A stretch of DNA of 64,000 nucleotides from positions 6,200,001-6,264,000 of the forward strand of contig JAMPIQ010000003.1 of assembly GCA_024699855.1 (NCBI GenBank), given 5' to 3'. The position numbers and the translations under genes are program-made. Positions within the stretch are counted from its first letter, which is position 1. The number at the start of each line of letters is the position of its first letter. The stretch comes from Aphelenchoides besseyi (lineage: Eukaryota > Nematoda > Chromadorea > Rhabditida > Aphelenchoididae). Shown in pieces: positions 14,838-27,800 of this stretch. The notes under the pieces are model-generated. The model did no database searches, was not told the origin of the DNA, and was given only the letters and a program-made list of their open reading frames with translations.

Positions 14838-17701
14838 TCAAGCAGTAGAAGATTGCTGAGATGAATTTCCAATCTCGTGCCGATATATTCCACATGAGTA
14901 GGGAAAGTTGGGAGGTGGCGCGGGAATTTGTTCGGGACTACCAACTCGAAAACTGAACGCCGTACCACCCATGTGATGAAGCATCTAAAATCGCGCATAC
15001 ACTAGGAGATAAACAAACATACCAAATGACAATGCGCATACCACCATCCGGGATTTGTTGCTCGAAAACTGAACTTTTGTTTTAGTACGGTAATTCAGCT
15101 TGACATTACCGCAAAGTCACATAGCCACCAGTTGGCAAATTGATTGTATCACGAAAAGACGGATTATTCTCCATTCCTGGAACATTACCACGAGCCCAAG
15201 ATGGATCACTCCATTGAAGATCAACACATTTTTTCTAAGATCTCTTCACAAAGAGTCAAAAGTGGTTGCTTACCGTCGTGTCAAAGCATGGAATGTCGAG
15301 ATTCATCGCTTTAATAGTCATGTTTTTTGGGAAGTATTGTGGATCTAATGATCAATAGCAATGGACAACAATAAAGTAACTTACATCCAATTTTCATAAC
15401 GTAAAAGTGAGTTCCGTGGATGTGAATTGGATGCGAATAACCGTTTCCTAAACGTCCTCCGTCACCCATATTGTAAATAGTCATCTGAAAAGATAAGTTC
15501 TAACTTGGCGTTGTTTACAAACTGACTTGTACAATATCACCGAGTTCAAAGGTGTAGTGATAAAAACAATCACAGTCATGATCCCATCTACAAATTGAAC
15601 AATTTGTTTGTTTAGTACGACTATCATTACCTGTCTGAGTGAAAACGATCGCATTTGAATGGATCACAAAGAGTAGCAACTTCTTCCAAATTATCCTGGT
15701 GATAATATGGCATTCCACGTGGACTTTTGAACATATATCCGTCTAAATATGTTGTTTACATAATACAAACACTTCGAATTACCAATGTGATTGTCGTAGT
15801 TCATGTTTGCAAAGACTTCCTGAAATCTTTATACTCTTTAGCTGTTTGTTGTTGATTACCTTGAAGTCATCTCTGAACATTTTTTGTTCGAGAATTTCAC
15901 CATCGACCAACGGCTCCGCATTCTCAAGTTTATGAGCCGAAATACATGTCCAGTTTAGCTGAGGTGGGAAGTCGAGAAACGGACAATTTAGTAGTTTGCA
16001 TTTTGAATTAGTTGTACATTTAACGTGAGCAAAATCGACTAAATGATTTGATTCATAATTTCTAGCTTCACTCGCCCTTACTCTCTCCATCATCCGGCAA
16101 ATTGACGTCTTCGTACACCAGATTTGCCAGCCCCAACTGTGGTTTTCCGATTGTCCAATCCCAACTATAATACAAGTGTGTGAGTGATTGATACGCAAAC
16201 ATAAATTCACTTAAAGTATTCCATAGTTTCGAGAATAAACCGATAAACTTTCTGAGTCGGTTTTGCCAATCCTTGAATGTGAACATCGTAACGTTCACCC
16301 GGAAATACGATAACTGCATCTACCTAAATTACGTTCATTAGCTATTCAATCAATCAATTTTACACACAACTATCGGTTTTACTTCCACACCATCTGCTGC
16401 AACCACGGTCATCTGATGACCTTCACACCAGACCACAATTCCTTGAGAAACACCGCCGTTAACAATACGATAACGCTGATGCTCTTGAGTACGAATTCGA
16501 TATGTGGTAAGTGGAAGATTTTTGGGCCGCTTTCGAATATCATCCCGATTGTACCATCCTTTTGAGTTAATCAAAATTGCTGCCAACGGAATCGAACCAC
16601 CGACATTCGATCCATCGTATGTTCGTTTGGGAGCCCAACACTTCTCTCGGGCCTCGTCGTCGAATCCAAAACCAACCCATTTCATAGTCTTATGTATGTG
16701 ACATAACCATTGTTCATCTGATGGCAATGTCGCCCAATCCTAAAATGCGAAGCTTCATAGATAAATCAAAGACATTTGAGTACTTGAATAATCATATAAT
16801 ATTCACGCTCTGTTCGAATTCGTTGACCATTGACCAATGGAGTTGTTTGATCTTTCGGATAGATTACGAATCCACCTAGCATTCCATCAGCACGATCATT
16901 CATCAAATGACCGTGATACCAATGTGCTAAAATTCAATCCGGTAACTAAAACTTTTGTTCACTCACTTCCTGGGGTATCAGCAATAAAACGGTACGTGTA
17001 ACTAAATAAAACATTAAACATGTGCTTACCAACTTTACCACTCACGATGATCCGGATGAAATTGGGCATTGCTGAACAAAGGCGACGCCGTCCGTATACC
17101 ACAAATACCGTTTGTCAACTCCATGCAAATGTAAAGTTACACCCTCACTTTCAAGCTCATTGATGACTCGCAATAAAACTTCGGCGCCGTGAGGTACAGC
17201 AATGGTGGGTCCGGGACTAAAACAATTGATTTATGCGAGAAATAAAACGGTTTTATACGTCTTGCCATTGATAGTGACAATTTTAATATGTTGACCGGTA
17301 TGCTGAACCATTGAGTCCAATTCCTCAATGTATTTCATTTCTGAACTCTCTTTGCTCATAAGAACACTACTCGCATTGCATGCCGTTTCAACGTCCGCAT
17401 CTCGAATTGTCCATTGACTCTAAATGCAAGCACATCAAACGCCAATAACATCTGAACAAACGCTCATTGGATCGTAATCGACGACTTGGATTTCATGTTT
17501 TCCCTTCTTTCTTGTCATACTGATTTTATGTTCAATTACTAAGTCGATTTCATAGACACCATTCTATAAGGTTGCTAATAAGTGACTGAATAAAAAGAAT
17601 CGACAAACTTGATTGGGCTCCAAAATTTGAATTGGTTCTTCATACAGACGCCAAGAGAATGCTAACGCTAAGATCGAAAAGCACAGAAAAAGAAACCGCA
17701 T
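14838..17701 (-). CDS. Secreted multicopper oxidase (laccase-like)
   Basis: Multicopper oxidase with an N-terminal signal peptide (MRFLFLCFSILALAF), so probably secreted. Four cupredoxin copper-binding motifs are present: HLHG, HWYHGH, HPIHIHGTHF and HCHLMLH, which supply the histidines and cysteine for the T1, T2 and T3 coppers. Domain order is typical, with KWDWTIGKPQLGLANL in the linker region. The residue five after the last motif histidine, normally the T1 axial position (M/L/F), is threonine. About 12 or more exons with short introns; the exon joining the HCH half of the last motif to LMLH is separated by an intron at about 14,990-15,020. Caenorhabditis has an uncharacterised relative; the substrate is unknown. 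Confidence 0.92.
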
Positions 17702-17966
17702 TTCATAAGCAGTGGAACTCAATGAGCAATCGAAACACGACTGTTATGAACTGGTGAGTGAAAAATCGTCGAGCGATTTTCCCGATTTGCATAAGCGGCA
17801 AAAGAAAGAAGACTGACGATCGTCCTCTCCAGTTTTATGTCCTTAACAGGCGGATTAGTGGGAGCAGACGAACAGAAATAGTTCACAGATCAATTGAACG
17901 ATTTCAACGTAATAGAATTTATGGAATCAGATGAAATACAAGCGAAAAAATAAGTAAGAAAACTTG

Positions 17967-18784
17967 TTAGGTCGATTTGTTCGGATAATGACGAGCACCG
18001 AAAATCGCCGAACCAACTCGGATGTTCGTACTTCCATAGCGAATAGCTAGCTCGTAGTCATTGGTCATACCCATGGAAAGCTCGACGTTGTCGGCAGACA
18101 AGTCCAACTGTTCGCACAAATCGGATCGTACTTTACACAATAACTCGAAATCTGAATTCTTTTCGTTATTTTGACTTTCACCATACGATCCAATAGTCAT
18201 GAGCCCTAAAGATTGTAATTCATTCACGACTATTCAATCGCCCAACCTTTGAAATCGAGATTTGGGCACTTCTGGAGAATGAAAGAAACTAATGGACTCA
18301 ATTCTTTTGGTTTCACTCCTCCTTTGTGTTCTTCGCCGCTCGTGTTGACTTGCACAAAAATGTTGAGGTTGAGTCCGAGGTCCGAGAAATGTTTTTGAAA
18401 GAGTTCGCAGTGTTTTTGGGTTGCAATTGTTTCCACGCACCACAGATTCCGAACCTCGCATATTTTTTTGATCTAAACAACATTCCAACACAAACCAAAA
18501 TTGTGTACCTTGCTGGATTGAAGTCGACCAATAAAATGCCATCGAATCTCTGGACACGAAGTCGCTAACTGCTCCGACTTTTCTTTCAATTCTTGAACGT
18601 AATTCTCACCAAAATGTCGTTGTCCGACATCATAACATCCTTCAGTTAACGACGCCGGAAAGGTTTTTCCAACGGCAACAAGTCGAGGAGTTGAACGATT
18701 CGCTCGTTCAGATACGGCAATCACGTTTTCCAGAATCGTCCGAAGATTCTGTTGTACGATTTCGACCGACAATATGCTCGACAT
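17967..18784 (-). CDS. PLP homeostasis protein (YggS/PROSC family)
   Basis: Pyridoxal-phosphate-binding protein of the YggS/PLPBP family, which buffers free PLP. The fold is an alanine-racemase-like TIM barrel without known catalysis. Three exons: exon 1 has the PLP lysine in [11 protein letters not shown] and [22 protein letters not shown]. Exon 2 (after a 36-nt intron) has [11 protein letters not shown]. Exon 3 has [20 protein letters not shown] and the phosphate-binding end [15 protein letters not shown]. The stop is at 17,967. It starts 122 nt after mrpl-2 on the same strand, a spacing typical of nematode operons. Confidence 0.95.
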
Positions 18785-18906
18785 TGCAGCTAAACAGAAA
18801 GAATTAGGAGCTCAACAAACGGCTAGATAGAAGGTCATTAACACCTTTTTGCAGCAGTAAATTCGCATCTTTTGCTATGTATTTATTCTCAATTTATAAC
18901 AACAAC

Positions 18907-19953
18907 TCAAAACCTAAATTGGGTTCCAGAAATCAACGGATTGACTGCCGCATTGCCAAACAGCGCATTGCATTGTCGTTTGTTGATTGTGAACTTGTAA
19001 GTCGGATCTTGGGCTTCTTGCGGTGTGTCGAGAACACGAACGGGCGGAGGTGGATAAACTTTACGGCCGCAATAACCGTCTTTCTTATGCCAAAGGCCAC
19101 TGCTCATTTTGTAACCGAAACGACGATGCATTTGAGCTGATCCGTAAATCAGTTTGGCAAAATCACCGTGGGATAAGCGTCCAACCGTTGCCATACAAGT
19201 TTTGTGCATCGAAAACTCGTGCTTATGCGGCAGCTAAATGAATTGTTTGTTAACAACACAGTAACATTTGTAGACTTACTCTGACAATCACATAGTCACC
19301 ATTTCGTCTAACAACTTGAGCTGCTTGACCCGCCATTTTAACAAAAACATCCGATTCATTGTTTGTGTCGACATTTGGATATCGTTCAATCGTGTTGATT
19401 AGTGTTCCATCGCTCAGTGCACCCAATGGATAGGCATTGCCTTCGATTCCAACGACCGGATTCTCGGGAATGTACGAAGACGTTGAGATGATCTGTCCAG
19501 CAACCATATTCTCTGTAGCCAAGATCCAACGCTTTCCCTTGTTACCAGCAAGAAGAGCCAAATAGGGAGTACGGTTTGGATCTCGACGCACTTCAAGAAC
19601 CTAAAGTTGACATAAAATTAAAAGGCAACTGTCGCAAAACTCACTCTTTCATCGTACGTTTTTCCCGGCTCATTTGGACCACGACGATGAAAATCAACAA
19701 CGAAGTAATCGAATTTAGTACCACCACCAATGTGCTGATTCACTTTGCGTCCCGTGTCCGGATCTCGACCACCCAATCGACGAACACGCAACGGTTCGTG
19801 AGTATAACCATCCTTGAGAAGTTCTTCCAAATGATAGGGATCCCAGAGATTTCGTGGAAGTGGTTTGGTGCCCCGAGCTGGAAATCCACGTTGACTGATG
19901 GCCACAATTCCCGTAGCGGCTCGTCGAAACAAATTCAAGTGTCCACTTGCCAT
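18907..19953 (-). CDS. mrpl-2: Mitochondrial large-subunit ribosomal protein uL2m
   Basis: Mitochondrial ribosomal protein L2, which contacts the peptidyl-transferase centre. Three exons. N-terminal MASGHLNLFRRA fits a mitochondrial import presequence. GGGTKFDYFVVDFHRRGP, VLEVRRDPNRTPYLALLAGN, the SH3-like domain GNAYPLGALSDGT, and the C-terminal part with CMATVGRLSH follow. The start is taken at 19,953; no ATG lies further upstream in frame before the preceding stop. It is probably the first gene of an operon with the PLP protein. Its start is 287 nt from the divergent npp-10 start. Confidence 0.92.
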
Positions 19954-20240
19954 TTTTACATTTCCAAATAACAACCAAAATAACAGACCAGTAACTTCGC
20001 TTAGCTGCTGTTAGTTCTACGACTCTTCACACGATTCTTTGAAGCAAATCGGGCGCCAAAAAGTGGAACGCCTCGTCTCAGTCTCCACTTTCGACACTCT
20101 CTTGTTTCGCCCGTTTTGGACTCTAACCGTTGGCTTATAAAAAGATTTCACGTTTACCTTCGAGTTAATTATCGTTTTTGACAAGTTTCGGTAATTTTTT
20201 TTCATTTCTGCCGACAATTCGCTCGATTTCAGATACCACG

Positions 20241-23200
20241 ATGATGTCGACAAACTCCGGTACGACGGTGAAGTTTACGCCGACCACCGGTCAAGACTCG
20301 ATGGTCAAATCGGGTATCACAAAGGAAATTACGACAAAACTTTTGTGCATCACGGCAATGGGTCATTACCAATCGAAGTCTTTGGAGGTGCGATCAAAAT
20401 TCACGATGTTTATTCCGAATTTTTAGGAACTACGAGTCGAAGACTATCAAGCGAACAGAAAGTTTCCGACGGTAAGTTTTCGATGAGTTGCATTTTAATT
20501 TGATGCTTTAGGCTGGAAGTACAAGTATGAGCTTTGGACAAACTGGCGGTTCGATTTTTGGCGGAGGTAAATTCAACATTATGATCGTGTTTAGCTGCAG
20601 CTTTTAGGGGCAAATACGAACACTGCAAGCGGCGGGTTGTTTGGGAATAATGCACAAAAACCATCGATTTTCGGTGGCACATCGACAGCCAATACGTTTG
20701 GATCGGGAACATCGGCATTTGGAGGAGGTTGAGTATTAGTGGTTGTAGCGGAAAGTAATGTTTTTCTTCATCAGGGACTAATAACACCGCAGGTAGTTCC
20801 ATATTTGGTGGATCGACAGCACAGAAACCATCGATTTTTGGTAGTACTTCAACGTCTAGTCCATTCGGTTCTACTTCAACTGCACCGGCTTTTGGAAGTT
20901 TGTATTACATGCCTTATCATTAGATTTTTCCTCAATTTAGCTGCAACTAATACTAACACGGGCTCATTGTTTGGTACAAACAATGCACAAAAGCCATCGA
21001 TCTTTGGCGGCACCTCGACAACTGGTGCTTTTGGATCTACAACATCACCTGCATTTGGTGGAGGTACAAACCGTTAGTATTACAACAAGCCCAAAACAAC
21101 TATTTAGGAACAACTAATTCAACTCCGGGAAATTCTCTATTTGGCTCAAACAATGCACAGAAACCATCAATCTTCGGTGGCACTTCGACAACCGGTGCTT
21201 TTGGGTCTACAACAACTCCTGCATTCGGTGGAGGTAAAAACTTTCAGTATTTGAAGAAACTTACAAATCCTATTTAGCTACAAATAATACTGCCACAAGC
21301 TCATTGTTTGGTACAAACAACGCACAGAAACCAACACTTTTTGGAAATGCATCAACAACCGGTGCTTTTGGGTCTACAACAACACCTGCATTCGGTGGAG
21401 GTACGAATGTTTAGTATTCAAACAAGCTTACAAATTCTCAATTTAGCTGCCAATAATGCTACTACAGGCTCATTGTTTGGTACAAACAATGCACAAAAAC
21501 CTTCAATCTTCGGTGGTACCTCGACAACCGGAGCTTTTGGATCTACAACAACACCTGCATTCGGTGGAGGTACGAATGTTTAGTATTCAAACAAGCTTAC
21601 AAATTCTCAATTTAGCTGCCAATAATGCTACTACAGGCTCATTGTTTGGTACAAACAATGCACAAAAACCTTCAATCTTCGGTGGCACTTCGACAACTGG
21701 TGCTTTTGGATCTACAACAACACCTGCATTCGGTGGAGGTAAGCATTCGAGTAGTTTGAATAAGTTCAATTTCTTTTAGTTCAATCAACCGCTTCCACCG
21801 TCCCACAACAACAAATTGTTTTGGCCGGTGATAACAGTGAGTCGGCAATACGTCAAGCAATCATCGAGTCTCAACTCTCCATGTATCCGTACGGCGACAG
21901 TCAACTCTTGCGTTCTTTCAGTCTTAAATGCAATGAAGACGAGGCTAAAAATTCGGTAAAGTCGAAGTTGGAGGAAGAGCGCGTAGTCAACAGCTATGTT
22001 CCAACCAAAGTCACGTCTATTTCGTCACCAAAAACTTCGACAATTGAAAGCGCTAAACGTTTGTTACATACCGGTAGCACACAACGATCCTCTGCATTCA
22101 CCTACAAACCATTGGTTCAACGTATTGGTTTTGGAGCCGATGATCTCAACTCTTCCAACGACAGTCGTTTCACAAATCTTTCGTCTTCTACTCAACATAA
22201 CTCGTCATTTGAAATTCCAAAAACCAATTTGTTTGTTCCAACACTTAACTCGTTGACCAAGACACGTAACAATCCGAAACGTTTGGAGACATCATCTGTT
22301 GCCGAATCGATTACTGATAGTACCAGTCGCAGTTATAATCGTTCAGCGGCTCGTTCTACGACTCCTCCACCGTCGATCAATTCGCCTCAACCTGATGATA
22401 ACTTGCCACGTACTTTGAATTTTGATCTCACTTCTCCAATGCACCACAATTCAACAGTCAAGTCGTCTGTTGAATTGAATGGAAGTCGTCAATCAATTGG
22501 CGATCCGAATGAAACAATCGAAAATGGTCATCAGACGATTATCGAAGGTCCATGTGGTGTTCGTCTCTCCAAACGCACTTATTACACGGAGCCTTCAATT
22601 GACGAATTGAGAAATTTTGTTCAAGATGGAAATGTTCATTTGGCCGATGGATTTGCAATTGGACGAATTGGCTACGGAAGGATTGAATGGTGCGGACCGA
22701 TATCGTTTTCCAATGTCGATTTGGGTGAAATCGTTCAATTTCGACGAAAAGAAGTTCAAGTTTATCCGGACGATACTAAGAAGCCGGAGATTGGCGAAGG
22801 TTTCAATCGAAAAGCAACCATCTCTCTCGAAAGTGTTTGGCCCATCAACAGGGCAACACGTGAAGAAATTCGAGTATGTCGTGTGTAGTTGGCATGTTGA
22901 TTTATATTCTGAACTTTAGGATCCACTTTCTCCGGAAGTTCAAGATTTCGCTCGGCAGTTGGAACGCAAGTGCATCAAAATGGACGCCGATTTCGTGGAC
23001 TACGATGCAGAGAACGGTGTTTGGACGTTCCGTGTTAGGCACTTCTCGAAATACGGCTTCGTAAGTTCGCACAAAGTTAAATTTTGATTAGTTTGTTTTA
23101 GTACGACGATGATGAAGACGAATTGCCACCACAGCCCAAACGCATAAAAACTGTAAGCAAACCGTTGCAAGTGATTCAGGAGAACGCCGTAAAGGAACAA

Positions 23201-24473
23201 CGAGCACCATTAGTTGACATTGCACCCAAAAATTTGTTTATCGGTTTGCTTTTAATTGATTTTTCATCAACTAACTGTGATGGTTTAGCCGACTTGACAG
23301 AAACATTCAACGCACGAATGGGTATTGCAAACGACATTATGAGCTTCATGTACGTTACATGTCATCTCAACGTTAATTCAATCGCCTTTAGTGAGCCGAC
23401 GGCTTTACGCGGACAAGAACCACAGGCCAAAGAGTATTCGATTCGTGAACCAAAAAGAACTCTAAATAACTTCGATCTTTCGGACGAGATTTTTTCTGAT
23501 CCTGCTTTCAAGAAACTTCTTCGAATTCACAATCATCCCACGGTTCGGCGTATTGGTTTTGGTCCATCGAACAATCTCTCTGTGATTGCAATTCGTGACG
23601 ATGAAGCGACAACGGGAATTTCGTCAAATCGCGTTCTTATTAACAACATCAAGCTCGTTCCAACGATCGAAGCATATCTCAGCAATCATTTGAAAACTCA
23701 AAAGCGGGAAACCGATTTCGACAAACTGATTCGCACTCCAGCTCTTCGAATGAAACCACCGTCCGACTTTCTTCGCCTGGTTGATGGATATCTTTTCAAC
23801 GATTTGCGTGAGTTGATACAAAGTTCAATCAGAATTCATCTATCGTTTAAGGAAACAACTTTTCTTTGGATGTTGTCAACGAGAAAATGGAAAGATTTTG
23901 CTTCGCGATGTGTCAAGACATAAGTGACATTAAATTCGGTTTGTTTTAAACGTCAACGTGCTCTTGTATTCTGATTTAGAAGCTCTTCAACGTCGATCGT
24001 TTGCTGCCTGGCTGCGCACCGAATTCGAAGACGAGTTGAACGAGAAATTAGCATCGTTAAAACGGGGCTCAACACCAACATCTCCGTACGCTCCCGTTTT
24101 CTACTGTCTGTTCTACGGGTTTATTGAACGTGCCGCTGAGGTTGCCGCGCAAAACGGTTTGATTCAACTCAGCATGTTCATTGGACTTTACATGAGTGGC
24201 GTCAAAGTACCAAGTAGATTAACTTCGTACTCGAAACTGATGGTAAGTTTCGAATATACGATTATGCGAAGATCATCGTTTCAGTTTGATGGAATGAAAT
24301 CGCTTCACAACTCCGATCGTTATCGTCGTCACGTCTACGCACTTCTCGCTCAAATCTTCTTCTCCAAAGAACATCCGGCAGAAGACTTGCGAAAGAATTC
24401 GATGACTCCACGGTTCCATCTTCGCGATTTGTCTATGAATCTGTCCACCGGCACCTCATCACTACTTGAATAA
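20241..24473 (+). CDS. npp-10: Nup98-Nup96 precursor (nuclear pore), C-terminally short
   Basis: Precursor of nucleoporins Nup98 and Nup96. It begins with the GLEBS motif (Gle2/Rae1 binding: VKFTPTTGQDSMVKSG, ITAMGHYQSKSLEELRVEDY). A GLFG/FG repeat region on many small phase-1 exons follows, then a linker, then the autoproteolytic domain (CGVRLSKRTYYTEPSIDEL to RHFSKYG); cleavage is expected between F and S. Nup96 follows (IGFGPSNNLSVI, LQRRSFAAWLRTEFEDE, ALLAQIF). It then stops after about 30 residues, so most of the Nup96 alpha-solenoid known in other animals (several hundred residues) is absent. Several introns at about 23,241, 23,349 and 23,804 are multiples of three without stops. The ATG is 10 nt after a TTTCAG acceptor. 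Confidence 0.93.
20941..21738 (+). repeat. Tandem exon-intron repeat array in Nup98 FG region
   Basis: Five consecutive phase-1 exons, each encoding a GSLFG...AQKPSIFGG...FGSTTTPAFGG block: 20,941-21,063, 21,108-21,233, 21,278-21,400, 21,447-21,569 and 21,616-21,738. Four are 123 nt and one is 126 nt. The last three are spaced exactly 169 bp apart, with 46-nt introns that are also near-identical, so the exon and intron were copied together. Divergence falls from left to right, with the last two units almost the same, which indicates recent duplication. Confidence 0.95.
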
Positions 24474-24827
24474 TTTAAAGGTTTTTTGTTACGAACATAT
24501 AAAGATGGATGTTTTGTTATAACTTCACATACTCATTGTTCGATTCGTTTCTCGCTTTCTACTGTTGTTCCACTTTTATGTTTGTCGTTGAGAACTTTTC
24601 TTAGCAATCCAAAATAAACAAAAATGCAAAGATGGTTGGAGTTGACAAAAAAAGGTCGGAAATATCTTCAAACATAAATTAACCGAATTTTCAATTACAA
24701 GAAGGGATATTGCTGTAGATGAAAAGGTGTAATAACACAAGGCATAAGAGTACCGGTATAAACTGTTGGGCGAACTTGGAAACTGATTTCATTTTAGAGA
24801 ATAGAGTTAATACTTTCGGAATGAACG
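24474..24827. other. Convergent 3' regions of npp-10 and SLC12A9
   Basis: Short gap with poly(A)-like AATAAA near 24,610 and no protein or repeat that I recognise. No exon with Nup96 solenoid similarity was seen here. Confidence 0.6.
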
Positions 24828-27800
24828 TTACAGAGCAGTAGAGATAACAGACGACAAACCGTGAACAAGCAAAGTCGGAGGCAGATCATCGGTAAGCATT
24901 CGAAGAGAATCCAAATACGACTCCCGTTCGGAATCGGGTGCTGTGGCAGATGGTGGAAGAGGAAGGTTGAGAAAACAAACGGCCGTATCGGCACTGTTTC
25001 GTCTGATCATTTCGTTTGCTGCACGCACAAATGTAGACGGATATTGAACGACGGAATTCAGAAGATGAACACGCGATCGATCGATTTGTGAAAAAATATG
25101 ATCGGCAGGAACCAAAATCGACTGTGCGTTTATACGCAATTGTTCAAGAAGAGCTCGCAGTTGTTGTTCCTAAGTAACGAAATTAAAACTTAAGTAACTA
25201 TTTGATGTACCTGTTGATGCATGTCGTTTACACTACTTGCCCACATGAAAACTCGCAGTTTCGTAGATTTCCATCTTCGACACATACTCAGAATGCACGC
25301 CAACTGAAGGACGAAGAGAGAACTATTGTCCCATCGCAATCCTCCTTCATCGACACGAAACAAATACATGGGCCAAACGTCAATATACTGTTTACCCGCT
25401 TGTCTACAGTGATAGTTCGAATAAGCTTTGTGATTAGCACACTCACTTTAACATCATGTCGCGATCAAAACGCGAGAAATGCCGAGCAATAATCAAGTTC
25501 TTGTTCAAGTTCATCGTATCGTGTAGAATGTTGACGTAGGTGAGAGGATCAAGTCGTGAACTCGTGGTATTCAATTCTCGAGGAACGAAATCATCGCGAG
25601 TGAAATATTCACAGACCTAAAAGAACCATAAGATTATCACGACAATCTTAACTCACTTCCGAACGGCCGATCTTCGAGTATTTCAAGTTTTTCAACAAAT
25701 GAGCTTCATTTAAGATCGGTTCGGACGATTGGTTCTCATGAAATCCAATCATGACAACATTCGGCTTCATGGCTCCGATTCCCGACAGACGAATCAACTA
25801 TAAAACATAGTTTGGGATACGAAATACAACGCACCTGTTGAACACCGTGACGAACAGATTCGGCCAAAGTCAATTCGACAAAGGCTTTTAATTTCAAGTA
25901 ATCAACCAACGAAAGCCAATACGGATAAATTTGATGAATTTCGTCGAGTACTGCATTCGAAGCTTTGGGATCCATTTGTCCAACTTTACAATGACCAATC
26001 ACATACAAACCAGACTTCTTCAGATCATTTGCTAAACAGCAAGTTATTTCCAATCGAGATGTCGACATACCAAAGTCCATCAAAGGCGCCACGGTAGCCG
26101 GCCGATTGACAAGCAAAAGAATTTGCGGTCTCCAGAATTTGACGTGTTCTTTTCGTGAATCCAAAAGCAATAGATATTTGCGTACTTGATGGTAGATTAA
26201 TGCTTGAGAGATAGATCCCCACGCGCCGAGAGGAGCAATATAGTGAAGAGTCATGATGAGTGTCATAAGAATCACAATTGCCAAAGCACTCATTGCTGCA
26301 TCAACCACAAGCATCATACATAACGTGGAAATTGCGCCTAATGCACCTGAAATGTCAAAGTCATAAAGTTTAAAAAATATCCATTCTAACAACAATTGCA
26401 AACTTACACGTGTGCCAAGAAAAGAGCTTGAAACTTGGACGAAAGTTGGGAGCGGACGTCAATTCTAGAGCCAGACATGCGAGATTAACACCACTAAACA
26501 GGACAATTAACTAACCCTCCTATTTATATCTTACTTGTAACTGAGAAGAAAGAAGATTGAGGTCAATTTGGCGATTTTGTTCATTCCACCAATCATGAAG
26601 ACACACTAAATCGCAGTCCAAAAGCGCATAATAAAAACGAAACATACCACGACAGCCAACCATGAAATGATAACAGAAATTACTGGATTTCCCGATTTTG
26701 ATTCAACTGTTGCAGGTTGAAGAACTAAACCGAAGAGTTTGTCGTGAGCAAGTCGATTCAGAACTCTGCTCGCTCCGAGCATGTTGCTCATGGACGAGAA
26801 GAATACAGCGGCGCCGATTCCTGCCATAATCAACGAGGACGAAATGTTTACATCAACCATAACCATGTAGTCGGATTGCAAAAGCTCCCGAGAACATGTT
26901 AAACATAAGAGCAGCGCCGTTAGAAGATAAGTTAGACATGTTGCAAAAATAGCTTGTAATGTGCCTCGTGGAATGGAAATGTTCGGTCGTGCAAGTTCGC
27001 CACTCACTATAATTTCAGTTTACTCTCGGAGTTTGTTTTCAAAAACTAACCGTTTGCACCGGCCATTAAACCGGTCACGCCGGAGAAAATAATAGCAAAA
27101 TTCGAAGCAAAATTGGTGGATTTTCCGGTTGTATAATCGAAAGTGTAGTTGCTGAAGAAGTTCTCTTTGAAGGTGGAAAATGCGAATGATGTGTAGGCAG
27201 CAGTGATTGTTTGATTGAAATCAACGAGTTTCTCCGAATCGGGCAAAGTGTCATTAGGAATCATGTACGCATATTTGTTATCCTTCGGAATCATGATTTC
27301 AGTGTTGCTTTTGAAGAACACTGTGAAGACAAAAGAAGCGTATGCTGCAACAATAACCAACAGGGCAGCAACAGCCGTTTTCGCAAACATTCCCGAACCC
27401 AATAAACATAAACACAATATGATTATGGAGACAATAACACAGTGAATGAATTTTCCGCCAAATCCCGTTCCAACGCCTAGAATGCAAAACAAGATTGCAG
27501 TTCGCTATCAACGAACTTACCAAAACTTGTAAGAGCTTCAACGAAGCCAGAAATGTAAAGTGCGCAGGAAAAAACGTTTGCAACGAAAAACAAAACACCA
27601 ATGGAGCCTCCAAATTCGGGACCCAAAGTTCGGCTGATCATGTAGTAAACACCACCTTAAAGACAGTTCAAGTGCGTATGGAAAAGTTACTAACCTCCTT
27701 CTATAGCTCCATTTGTTGAAACAGCACACAACGAAAGTACGGTGAGTAGAATAATCGAATAAGCCAAAAGTAGCTCAACGGTTGTCATCAAAAAGCCCAA

